This document shows, one piece after another, positions 44,988 through 53,001 of a DNA stretch of 64,000 nt. The stretch covers positions 151,943-215,942 of the forward strand of contig NZ_BNBV01000009.1 of NCBI RefSeq assembly GCF_014656135.1. The letters run 5' to 3'. A model generated the notes under the pieces. It had not been told where the DNA came from. It did no database searches and worked only from the letters and a program-made list of their open reading frames with translations. How positions within the stretch are numbered: the first letter of the stretch is position 1; each line of letters begins with the position of its first letter. Source of the stretch: Streptomyces thermodiastaticus. Lineage in GTDB: Bacteria; Actinomycetota; Actinomycetes; Streptomycetales; Streptomycetaceae. A program made the translations under genes and the position numbers.

Positions 44988-46574
44988 TCAGCCGCCGAAC
45001 AGTGCCTGCTCGTTGTCGTCCCGCAGCACGCTGCACAGCGCCCGCAGCGCCGTCCGAAGACGGTCGATCTCCGCCTCGTTCAGGTGGACCGACGGCTCGA
45101 AGCGCAGGGTGTTCACCGCGCTGGCGGTCGGGAACGTGCGAATTCGGTGCACGCGGAACAAATAGCCAGAGATGACGTAACCGAGGATGTCGGAGGCGGC
45201 CGCGTCCCGGATGCCGGCGGCCGGCGAGCCGGACCGGTCGTGGAACTCGAGCCCCAGCATGAGGCCCTTGCCGCGCACGTCCTTGATCACATCGGGGAAC
45301 TCCTCGCGCAGCGAGGTGAACAGCGACAGCAGCCGGTCGCCCGCGGTGCGGGCCAGACGGTAGACCTCGCCGTCGCGGGACTCGATGATCTCCAGTGTGC
45401 GGTGGGCGATCGCCGTGGAGAAGGGGTCCTTGGCGAAGGTCGAGCTGTGGACGAGCTCGAACTCCCTGCGATACCGGCGCTCCCGCACCAGGGTCACCGC
45501 GGCCTTGGCGATCCCGCCGCCGAGCCCTTTGGCGAGGGTGTAGTAGTCGGCCTTCAGCCCGATCAGCGAACTGGCGAAGAAGGCCCCGGTGCGGCCCATC
45601 CCGCTCTGGATCTCGTCCACGACGACGGGGCAGTCGACCGCCTCGCAGGCCTGCTGGATCGCGCGGCCCATCTCCTGGGAGACCACCCTGATGCCGCCCT
45701 CGCCCTGGATGACCTCGAGAACGAAGGCGGCGAAGACCGGGAACGGGCGCTCGACGACCCGGACCTCGCCGGCCTCGACGACCATGTCGAACACGGTGGC
45801 CCGTTCTTCCTCCGTCAGCTTGGCCACGGCCTGCGGTTGCTCGAAGGGCAGGAAGCGGGCCTGCGCCGCCATCGCGGAGAACGGCTGCCGGTAGGAGGCG
45901 TTGTGCGTCAACTGAACGCTGCCCGCCAGCTTTCCGTGGAAGGATCCCTCCAGGGTGAGGAAGACCGGTGGCCTGGAAGCCTGCTCCGCGTTGCGGCGCA
46001 CCAGCTCGGTGACCAGGATCTCGAAGGATTCCGCGGCGTCAGCACCGCTTGGCGCTCCGACCGCGCGAAGGGAGTCGCCGGGTACCGTAGCCTCGCCCGA
46101 GCGCACCGCGGACCGGGCGTTGTCGATGTGCGCGGTGATCTCCGCGGTGAGCGCCTGCACCTTCAGCACACGGTCGAACTCCGCATGCTTCAGCGCCACT
46201 TCGACGGACTCGGCTCCACTGTTGGAAAATACTGCGTAGTAGGGCTCATCGCCGCCGAACTCTCGTTGGATGATCCGATTCAGAGTGGTGGCGACCCGGC
46301 CGGCCCAGGGCTGACGGGACGCCTGTGCCAGCACGGGTGCTCCCGAATCCAAGAATTCCCTGGCGGCGGCAACGATTTCGGGATGGTTGTGGCCGAGTAC
46401 CAGGGCCCCGTATCCACCCGCGTAGTCGAGCACCGGTACTTCACGGTTGTCCCCGTCGATGAAGTACAGCGTATTGCCTTCGCCGCGGACGTACTCGACG
46501 TCGATCCCGAGGAACGACAGGAACTCGAGCATCTGAGGCTCGGCGAGTTCTGTTTCCGATGACGCTGAGTTCAT
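44988..46574 (-). CDS. Class III PLP-dependent aminotransferase
   Basis: A fold-type I aminotransferase of 528 residues. The PLP phosphate region is SNSGAESVEVALKHAE, the ring-stacking Asp lies in VVVDEIQSGMGRTGAFFASS, and the Schiff-base Lys in YYTLAKGLGGGIAKAAVTL. About 80 residues of extra sequence make it longer than a standard omega-transaminase. In actinobacterial polyketide alkaloid clusters such enzymes aminate the aldehyde released by a terminal reductase domain (CpkG type); that role fits here but is inference. SARP-type repeats lie upstream. Confidence 0.86.
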   Translation of the reverse strand: MNSASSETELAEPQMLEFLSFLGIDVEYVRGEGNTLYFIDGDNREVPVLDYAGGYGALVLGHNHPEIVAAAREFLDSGAPVLAQASRQPWAGRVATTLNRIIQREFGGDEPYYAVFSNSGAESVEVALKHAEFDRVLKVQALTAEITAHIDNARSAVRSGEATVPGDSLRAVGAPSGADAAESFEILVTELVRRNAEQASRPPVFLTLEGSFHGKLAGSVQLTHNASYRQPFSAMAAQARFLPFEQPQAVAKLTEEERATVFDMVVEAGEVRVVERPFPVFAAFVLEVIQGEGGIRVVSQEMGRAIQQACEAVDCPVVVDEIQSGMGRTGAFFASSLIGLKADYYTLAKGLGGGIAKAAVTLVRERRYRREFELVHSSTFAKDPFSTAIAHRTLEIIESRDGEVYRLARTAGDRLLSLFTSLREEFPDVIKDVRGKGLMLGLEFHDRSGSPAAGIRDAAASDILGYVISGYLFRVHRIRTFPTASAVNTLRFEPSVHLNEAEIDRLRTALRALCSVLRDDNEQALFGG

Positions 46575-46674
46575 GCGGGCCCCTTTTCATCCGTGAGTGG
46601 CATTCTGCTGCGCTCGAACCGTAACGGCGGTCCTGTCCGCATCACTCCGACTCTAGAGGCGGCATAAGAGAGGG

Positions 46675-46703
46675 CCGTCAATCGGCGGTCACGTCATGGT
46701 AAC
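46675..46703 (-). promoter_or_regulatory. Putative SARP operator upstream of the aminotransferase gene
   Basis: On the gene strand: GTTACCA-TGAC-GTGACCG-CCGA-TTGACGG, three 7-mers at 11-bp pitch with decreasing match. The two best units end 112 bp before the ATG at 46574. The region is shared with the divergent flavin reductase gene. Confidence 0.55.
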
Positions 46704-46915
46704 CGGCGCCTCGCCTTCCGGCATTAGCCGGGGATGACCTCCGGATGGGTACTGCCGTTCCGTTCCGCGGATATCTTGTCGTGCGACTCTGTTCGGAATT
46801 TCGGGGCGGAACGGCCCGCCATCTGCGGGAAGCCGGACCATGCGTGACCGGGTGGCCTCCCTCCAGGAACTGCGTGCAGGCGATCCGGGAATCCGGGGAC
46901 TAACGGGAGGATGAC

Positions 46916-47437
46916 ATGTCCGACAAGGGGCCCTCGACGCCCATTATGGGGCCCTCTTCACTGCGCGACGTCATGGCACGGTTCGCCACCGGTGTCATAG
47001 CGCTGACCGTCGGCGGGGACCATCTGCACGGCATGACCGCCAACGCCTTCAGCTCGGTGTCGCTGGAACCACCGCAGGTGCTCTGCTGCGTGGCGCACAG
47101 TGCGGTCATGCACAAGGCGATCAGCGCTGAGCGGCGGTTCGCCGTCTCGATCATGGGAGCCGACCAGGAACATCTGGCGCGCCATTTCGCGGACAAGTCG
47201 CGTCCGTTGGGTGCCTCCCAGTTCGAGTCCGTGGACTGGCGGCCGGGCCCGCGGACCGGAGCACCCCTGCTCTCGGGTGCGCTGGCCTGGCTGGAGTGCG
47301 AGCTGGCCGACTTCTACGACTCAGGTGACCACTCGATCTTCATCGGCTCCGTCCTGGACTCGAGACGGGGTCCTGGCCGGCAGGGGCTGCTCTTCTTCGA
47401 CGGCCGGTTCCACGCCGGTGTGACCACGACCCGCTGA
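46916..47437 (+). CDS. Flavin reductase (HpaC-like)
   Basis: An NAD(P)H:flavin oxidoreductase of 173 residues that supplies FADH2 or FMNH2 to a partner monooxygenase. Motifs: MARFATGVIALTVGGDHLHG, MTANAFSSVSLEPPQVLCC, FAVSIMGADQEHLARHFADK and DHSIFIGSVLDSR. The obvious partner is the acyl-CoA-dehydrogenase-fold enzyme at 49197-50381. ATG 46916 has GGGAGG upstream. It is divergent from the aminotransferase. Confidence 0.9.
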   Translation: MSDKGPSTPIMGPSSLRDVMARFATGVIALTVGGDHLHGMTANAFSSVSLEPPQVLCCVAHSAVMHKAISAERRFAVSIMGADQEHLARHFADKSRPLGASQFESVDWRPGPRTGAPLLSGALAWLECELADFYDSGDHSIFIGSVLDSRRGPGRQGLLFFDGRFHAGVTTTR

Positions 47438-47445
47438 AGCGTGAC

Positions 47446-47481
47446 GGAGCCGGTTCCCCTCTGGTCCGGGGAACCGGCTCC
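47446..47481. terminator. Bidirectional terminator
   Basis: GGAGCCGGTTCCCC (47446-47459) and GGGGAACCGGCTCC (47468-47481) form a perfect 14-bp stem with an 8-nt loop between the convergent flavin reductase and amine oxidase genes. Confidence 0.88.
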
Positions 47482-47492
47482 TCACTGTCACG

Positions 47493-48938
47493 TCAGGCCG
47501 CGACGCTGTATCCCGTCAGCTTCAGCACCTGCTGCGCGGCTCGCAGCCCCGACTCTATGGCGCCCTCCACGAAACCGACCCAGCCGCTGGCTATGTCCCC
47601 GGAGGCGAACGCCACGCGGCCCTGCGGCTGCTGGATGGCGGGCAGCTGGGCGGTCAGCTGCCCCGGGCGCCGAAGCGCCCAACCCCCGAGGGCGTAGGGA
47701 TCCGCGGCCCAGTCCTGCGCCAGGACCTCCACGACAGTAGCCTCCGGAAGGAAGACACGGACGGCTGCCTCGACGGCGGCGCGGTCGGAGCCGTTCAGCG
47801 CGGGCAGGCTGTTGAAGCCGACCATGAGCTGACCGCCCGTCACGCTGTCCTGCGAAAGCAGTGTCGTGAACGCGGTCCCTTCCTGGCCACGCGCCACCAC
47901 CCGGTCCGAGACGCCGCTGACCTTCATCCACACCTTGGAGGAGTGCGGGACCCCGACGCCCTGGGCCGTGGCCTGCTGGTGCACCTCCGGCAGGCCCGGG
48001 GTGAAGCTGATGGTCTTCCACACGTTCACCGGCACGGCGACCACGGCCGCCCGCCCCGTGTATACCTTCCCGGACCGGGTGGTCACACGCACCTGAGAGC
48101 CGTCGTCGTTCACCGAGACCACGGGGGAGTTCAGGTGCAGCTCGGCATCCGCGTCACGCAGCATGGCCTGGAGCAGGCCGACCATACCGCCCGATATGCG
48201 CTGGGACATGGCGGCGTCGTAGCCGGCCAGGCTGTAGCCCGCCAGCGACCACCAATGGGCCAGGGCGGTGTACGCCCCGATGTCGCTGGACCCTCCCGAG
48301 TAGCCGGCGGTCGTGCCGCTGAGCCAGCTCTCATCCTCCGCCGACAACCGCAGCTGATTCAGCCGGTCCCGCAGCGACATCTGGTCGACTGCACTGACCA
48401 GGTCCTTGCGGTACAGCGGGTCGGTGGGGTTCGGGAAGAGGTCCTTCGCGTCCTTGAAGAGCTGGTCCATGAGCGCGCCGAACCGCGTGTCGACCTCGTC
48501 GGGCGGGAACGCCTTGAAGCCGGTGCTGGACGGCATGATCAGGCGGTTCGGCGGGGTACCGGTGAGCGTGCCGATGTTGTAGCGCTTGAGCTCGGCGTTG
48601 ACCAGGGGCTGCGCCGGGCCGATCCACTGGGCTCCCAGCTCGACCGGCCGGCCCTGGAAGGTGCTGGTCCAGGTCCGGCCTCCGATGCGGTCACGGGCCT
48701 CCAGGATCACCGGATGCAGCCCCTTGGCCTTCAGCTCACGGGCCGCCGTGACACCGGCGTAGCCGGCGCCGATGACGATGACGTCATTCGCCGTCGCCTC
48801 GGACGCGGTGTCGTCGGCGAAGGCCGGAACCGTCGCCGTTGTGGCTGCCAGTGCCGTGAGGCCGCCTGCCTTCAGGACGGACCGGCGCGACAACGGTCGC
48901 ATGTTGGGGAGCTGAGGCAGGCGTCTGTCTCTGTTCAC
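47493..48938 (-). CDS. Tat-exported flavin monoamine oxidase
   Basis: An FAD amine oxidase of 481 residues that oxidises an amine to imine/aldehyde with release of H2O2. The N-terminus has a twin-arginine signal (PLSRRSVLKAGGLTALAATT) with likely cleavage after PAFA. FAD motifs: VIVIGAGYAGVTAARELKAK and LEARDRIGGRTWTS near the start, and GDIASGWVGFVEGAIESGLR at the end. Export is unusual for a pathway enzyme: it may act on a secreted product or precursor, or on host polyamines. The GTG start may instead be the ATG of MRPLSRR. Confidence 0.88.
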   Translation of the reverse strand: MNRDRRLPQLPNMRPLSRRSVLKAGGLTALAATTATVPAFADDTASEATANDVIVIGAGYAGVTAARELKAKGLHPVILEARDRIGGRTWTSTFQGRPVELGAQWIGPAQPLVNAELKRYNIGTLTGTPPNRLIMPSSTGFKAFPPDEVDTRFGALMDQLFKDAKDLFPNPTDPLYRKDLVSAVDQMSLRDRLNQLRLSAEDESWLSGTTAGYSGGSSDIGAYTALAHWWSLAGYSLAGYDAAMSQRISGGMVGLLQAMLRDADAELHLNSPVVSVNDDGSQVRVTTRSGKVYTGRAAVVAVPVNVWKTISFTPGLPEVHQQATAQGVGVPHSSKVWMKVSGVSDRVVARGQEGTAFTTLLSQDSVTGGQLMVGFNSLPALNGSDRAAVEAAVRVFLPEATVVEVLAQDWAADPYALGGWALRRPGQLTAQLPAIQQPQGRVAFASGDIASGWVGFVEGAIESGLRAAQQVLKLTGYSVAA

Positions 48939-49196
48939 GTTGCTTCCTTCGGTGGTTCACCCTCCGCACCGGGAACAGGAGGGCTCGGATCGGGTCGGGG
49001 CTGTCTTGTGGATCAGGTCGGCCGTGACGGACAGCCCTCCTCCGCCCAGCCGGGCGCGGGATCTGTGCGTGCGGATGCACGGCGGGGGAGGGAGCCGGCG
49101 ACCGATGACAACGCAGTTGGGGTGCTTGCACGCCCTGAGACAGTGGGGGGAAGCGTGTGCCAGGCCCCGCGACGCCGAGCTGATCCGGGACAGGCC

Positions 49197-50381
49197 TCAG
49201 AGCAGTGGGGTATCGGGGTCGAGGCCGAGAAGGACGCGGCCGTGGACTTCGAGGCTGGAGGTGAGCAGGATCATGCCGTGCAGGGCGAGACCCTGGATGT
49301 CGCGGTGGAACCGCTGGATCGGGACCCGACGCTGGATGGCGGTGGCACCGCTGGCGTTGTAGAGCACGTCCACCGCTTCCTTGACCAGCTGCACCGCGTA
49401 GGCGCTGTGGCCGCGGACGGCTGCTTTCTCCTCCAGCGTGGGCTGTTCGCCGGCGTCGGCGCGTCGCTGGAGGGTCTGGTAGGTCTGCTGCATCAGGGCC
49501 TCGGCCGCGGAGATCTTGGCGTCCGCCGTGGCGACCTGGATCTGGGTGAGCGGGTGCTGCTTCTGGTCGGTCCAGGAGGTGTAGGTGATGCCTCGGCCCG
49601 GCAGCCGGTCGAGGAAGAGCTCCAGCGCACCGCGGGCGGCGCCGAGGAAGGTGGCCACGCCCTGGGAGATGATGTAGCTGTAGAGGCCGTACTCACGGCC
49701 GGTGGGCTGCCGGTCCTCCGGCAGCTGGGCCAGGGCGGCCTCGAACACGGCCGGGTCGGTGGGCACGACGCGGTGGGCCGGCACGAAGACGTCGGCGGCC
49801 GTGGAGGTGCAGCTGCCGGTCGCGGCGACGGACGAGGTGTTCCAGTCGTCCTCGATGGTGAACTCCCGCATGGGCACCAGCGCGATGGCCTCTTCGGTCC
49901 TGCCGTCCGGGTGCTGCACAAGGGACGTGGCGATGTTCCACTGGGCGCCTCGGCAACCGGAGTTGAACTTCCAGGAGCCGTTGAGGACGAACCCGCCCTC
50001 AACCGGGGTCAGCACGCCCGAGGGGGTGAACCCGCCGGAGATGCGCACGTCCGGGGTCGCGAAGATCTCCTTCTGGAGTTCCTCCGGGAACAGAGTGATC
50101 ATCCAGGCGCTCGAGACCCAGACGCTGGCGATCCAGCTCGTGGAAACGTCGCCACGGGCTATCTCCGCGAACACCGCGGCCTGATCGGCGACCGAGAACT
50201 CGAGACCTCCGAAGACCTTCGGCGTGGCCATGCGGAACACGCCGGCCTTTTCCAGCAGCTCGACATTCTCGTCCGGCAGCCAGCGCCGGTCCTCGGCCTC
50301 GAGTCCGTTCTCCCGCAGCTTGGGGACTATTTCGCGAACAGCAGCCAGTACGGATGTGACGTCAATTGCTTTCGCGGCCAT
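49197..50381 (-). CDS. Acyl-CoA-dehydrogenase-fold flavin-dependent monooxygenase (group D)
   Basis: A 394-residue protein with the ACAD fold. The pattern LPDENVELLEKAGVFRMATP, GGLEFSVADQAAVFAEIARG, GSWKFNSGCRGAQWNIATS and ALHGMILLTSSLEVHGRVLL matches HsaA/HpaB-like hydroxylases, not true dehydrogenases, and a flavin reductase is encoded nearby. It likely hydroxylates or epoxidises the polyketide with reduced flavin and O2. AAGGAG precedes the ATG. A SARP-type repeat pair lies 112 bp upstream. Confidence 0.82.
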   Translation of the reverse strand: MAAKAIDVTSVLAAVREIVPKLRENGLEAEDRRWLPDENVELLEKAGVFRMATPKVFGGLEFSVADQAAVFAEIARGDVSTSWIASVWVSSAWMITLFPEELQKEIFATPDVRISGGFTPSGVLTPVEGGFVLNGSWKFNSGCRGAQWNIATSLVQHPDGRTEEAIALVPMREFTIEDDWNTSSVAATGSCTSTAADVFVPAHRVVPTDPAVFEAALAQLPEDRQPTGREYGLYSYIISQGVATFLGAARGALELFLDRLPGRGITYTSWTDQKQHPLTQIQVATADAKISAAEALMQQTYQTLQRRADAGEQPTLEEKAAVRGHSAYAVQLVKEAVDVLYNASGATAIQRRVPIQRFHRDIQGLALHGMILLTSSLEVHGRVLLGLDPDTPLL

Positions 50382-50492
50382 TTCCGTCTCCTTGTCCGTC
50401 GACGCGCCTCCGGATGCGCGAGCAGTGTTCCGCCGCTCATCCGGAGCCCGTCAGGGGTAACGTCTGAAGCCTGGCAGAACGGCGCCCCGAAA

Positions 50493-50510
50493 CGGTCATG
50501 GCCCGGTAAC
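50493..50510 (-). promoter_or_regulatory. Putative SARP operator upstream of the monooxygenase gene
   Basis: On the gene strand: GTTACCG-GGCC-ATGACCG, two 7-mers at 11-bp pitch, ending 112 bp before the ATG at 50381. Confidence 0.6.
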
Positions 50511-50586
50511 CGGAAGTTCTCGGCGACGCGTCGACGCACGTAGCCGTGGTCCTCGGCCGCGCCGGCGTGTCCCGCACGTGAAAACG

Positions 50587-50619
50587 GCCGTGCGCCCGGA
50601 GCGGGTCCGGGCGCACGGC
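50587..50619 (-). terminator. Rho-independent terminator after the SDR gene
   Basis: GCCGTGCGCCCGGA (50587-50600) and TCCGGGCGCACGGC (50606-50619) form a 14-bp stem with a 5-nt loop. On the minus strand it is followed by GTTTTC, a short U-run. Confidence 0.85.
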
Positions 50620-50653
50620 GGGGTGGCTTTTCCGTAGACGGGTGATGTCTGTC

Positions 50654-51421
50654 CTACTGACCCTGCGGCCGGTTGAGGCGCTGTCCGAGGCCGCCGTCGA
50701 CGTTCAGTTCCTCACCTGTGGTGAAGGTGGCCTCGAAGGCGAGGAACAGAACGGCCTGGGCGACCTCCTCGGACGAGCCATGGCGGCGCATCGGGGTGAT
50801 CTGGTCACCCATCTTCTCGAAGGCCTGCAGCATTTCCGGGGTGGCCCCGGTGATACCCGCGGTGGGCGTGTGGATGAAGCCGGGGCTGACAGCGTTGACC
50901 CGGATGTTCCGCGGAAGCAGCTCGGCCGCGATGACCTTGGTGAACGCCCGCACCGCGGCCTTGGCGCCGGCGTAGGGGCCCATGCCCGGGTTGCCGGAGT
51001 CGTTGGCGATGGAGGTCGTGAAGACGATGGCGCCGCCGTCCTTGACCAGGGGTGCGAGACGCTGGGCCGTGAAGAAGGCGCCCTTGGCGTTGACGTTGAA
51101 GGTGGCGTCGAAAAGCTCCTCGGTCACATGACCGAACGGGCCGGGCTGAGCGAAGCCCGCATTGATGAAGAGCAGGTCGATCTGCCCGAGCTTTTCCTCG
51201 ACAATTCCGCCGAGTTCCTCGATGTCGCTCAGAACGGCCGTGTCCGAGCGTACGGCGTGGCCCCTGGTGCCCAGTTCCGCCTGAGCGGCCTCCAGGTTCT
51301 TCTCGTTCCGCCCGGTGACCAGAACCTCGCCGCCGCCGTCGACCAGAGCCTTGGCCGTGGCCAGGCCCATTCCGATGGTTCCGCCGGTGATGACAGCTTT
51401 CCTGCCCGCATACGTGCTCAT
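50654..51421 (-). CDS. Short-chain dehydrogenase/reductase
   Basis: A classical NAD(P)-dependent SDR of 255 residues. The cofactor loop is VITGGTIGMGLATAKAL, the structural motif INAGFAQPG, the catalytic Ser in IVFTTSIAND, and the YxxxK motif in MGPYAGAKAAVRAFTKVI, with PGFIHTP after it. TGRNEKNLE favours NADPH. It probably tailors a ketone or alcohol in the polyketide pathway. Divergent from the P450 gene. Confidence 0.9.
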   Translation of the reverse strand: MSTYAGRKAVITGGTIGMGLATAKALVDGGGEVLVTGRNEKNLEAAQAELGTRGHAVRSDTAVLSDIEELGGIVEEKLGQIDLLFINAGFAQPGPFGHVTEELFDATFNVNAKGAFFTAQRLAPLVKDGGAIVFTTSIANDSGNPGMGPYAGAKAAVRAFTKVIAAELLPRNIRVNAVSPGFIHTPTAGITGATPEMLQAFEKMGDQITPMRRHGSSEEVAQAVLFLAFEATFTTGEELNVDGGLGQRLNRPQGQ

Positions 51422-51520
51422 GAAATCCTCTCAAAAACTCTGGTGCGGAACGCGATAAGCCGAGAACTGGCCTCCGGTCGCCACCACAGGCTTACTCATG
51501 GAAGCAGGTGGTCACAAGTA

Positions 51521-51556
51521 CGAACATACAAGTCAGTGGTTACCTCGAGGTAAGTG
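51521..51556. promoter_or_regulatory. Operator-like palindrome between SDR and P450 genes
   Basis: TTACCTCGAGGTAA (51540-51553) is a perfect 14-bp palindrome. The 18-mer GTTACCTCGAGGTAAGTG (51539) has the 7+4+7 layout of the units upstream of the SARP gene, and the preceding DNA shares AGTCAGT with one of those units. It could serve both divergent promoters. Confidence 0.55.
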
Positions 51557-51674
51557 AGTCAAGGCCGAGACCAGGACGTGAGCGGCCGATTACAGGCTCT
51601 CCGTAGCCTGAAGCACCCTGCGTAGTACTTGCGTTTCACCGTATGAGTTCGGCTCGCGAGCCTGGGAGACCACC

Positions 51675-52925
51675 GTGACCAATCCATCCTGCCCGTTCGC
51701 CATCGATCCCACCGGGCGTGACATACACGGGGAGGCGGCTCTTCTGCGTGAGAGGGGACCCGTGACCCGGGTCGAGCTGCCCGGCGGAGTTCCCGCCTGG
51801 TCGGTCACCGACCAGGCCCTCGCCAAACGGCTGCTGACCGACGCCCGCGTCTCGCGCGACGCCTACCGCCACTGGCCGGCCTGGGAGAACGGTGAGGGAG
51901 AACTGGCGCGATCCTGGCCCCTGGCCATCTGGGTGCAGGATCGCAACATGATCACAGCGTACGGGGAGGAGCACACCCGCCTGCGCAGGCTGGTGGCCAA
52001 GGCGTTCACGGCACGCCGCACCGCGGCGCTCCGCCCGCGCATCGAGGCTGTCACCGCGGAGCTGCTGGAGAGCATCGCCGCGGCGCCCGGCGACCAACCG
52101 CTGGATCTGCGGCGGGAGTTCGCCTACCCGCTGCCCACCCGGGTGATCTCCGAGCTGCTCGGCATACCCGACGACGTACGCGTGAAGCTGACAGACATGA
52201 TGGCCGCCATCTTCCAGACCGCCTCTTCGGAGGAAGAGGCGCGGGCCAACGAGATGGCGCTCTACACCCTCGCGATGGAGTTCATCGCCCACAAGCGCGA
52301 GACGCCGGGAGACGACCTGACCAGCGCCCTGATCGCGGTGCGCGACGACGGGGACGGCGCGGGCCTGTCGGAGCGAGAGCTGCTCGACACCGTGTTCCTG
52401 ATGTACACCGCCGGGCACGAGACCACGGTGAATCTGCTGGAGCAAGCGGTCTGCGCCCTGCTGACCCACCCCGACCAGCTCGAACTGGTGCGTACGGGCC
52501 GGGCCTCGTGGGAGGACGCCATCGAGGAGACGCTGCGTTTCCAGTCTCCCCTGGGCAGCCTGCCGCTGCGGTACGCCGTCGAGCACATCGAGCTCGGGGA
52601 CGTGACGATTGCGAAGGGCGACGCCATTATCGTCAACTTCGCGGGCATCGGCCGCGATCCTAAGGTCCATGGTGACACGGCGGCCGACTTCGACATCACG
52701 CGGCCGACCCGTGGCGATCACCTGTCCTTCGGGCACGGAGTGCACTACTGCCTCGGTGCGCCGCTGGCGCGGCTGGAGGCTCAGGTGGCGCTGCCCGCCC
52801 TGTTCGACCGCTTTCCGGACCTGGCGCTGGCCGAGCCGGCGGACAAGCTCCTGCCGTTGGAGTCGTTCGTCTCCAACGGGCATGTGTCGCTGCCGGTGTA
52901 CACGCGCTCGAAGCCCGCCGTCTGA
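51675..52925 (+). CDS. Cytochrome P450
   Basis: A soluble bacterial P450 of 416 residues that needs external ferredoxin partners; none is encoded here. Conserved parts: AYGEEHTRLRRLVAKAFTAR (C-helix), the I-helix oxygen-activation motif LMYTAGHETTVNLLEQ, the ExxR motif IEETLRFQSP, and the haem loop LSFGHGVHYCLGAPLARLEA with Cys359. Likely a hydroxylation or epoxidation step on the polyketide. GTG start with GGGAG upstream. Confidence 0.93.
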   Translation: MTNPSCPFAIDPTGRDIHGEAALLRERGPVTRVELPGGVPAWSVTDQALAKRLLTDARVSRDAYRHWPAWENGEGELARSWPLAIWVQDRNMITAYGEEHTRLRRLVAKAFTARRTAALRPRIEAVTAELLESIAAAPGDQPLDLRREFAYPLPTRVISELLGIPDDVRVKLTDMMAAIFQTASSEEEARANEMALYTLAMEFIAHKRETPGDDLTSALIAVRDDGDGAGLSERELLDTVFLMYTAGHETTVNLLEQAVCALLTHPDQLELVRTGRASWEDAIEETLRFQSPLGSLPLRYAVEHIELGDVTIAKGDAIIVNFAGIGRDPKVHGDTAADFDITRPTRGDHLSFGHGVHYCLGAPLARLEAQVALPALFDRFPDLALAEPADKLLPLESFVSNGHVSLPVYTRSKPAV

Positions 52926-52947
52926 ACCCCGGCGCACGGCCGTGCAC

Positions 52948-52990
52948 GCGAGGACGCCCCCGGTACCGGAATGGCAGGGGGCGTCCTCGC
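52948..52990. terminator. Bidirectional terminator
   Basis: GCGAGGACGCCCCC (52948-52961) pairs perfectly with GGGGGCGTCCTCGC (52977-52990) between the convergent P450 and aldehyde dehydrogenase genes. Confidence 0.87.
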
Positions 52991-53001
52991 TGCCTCGTCT
53001 C

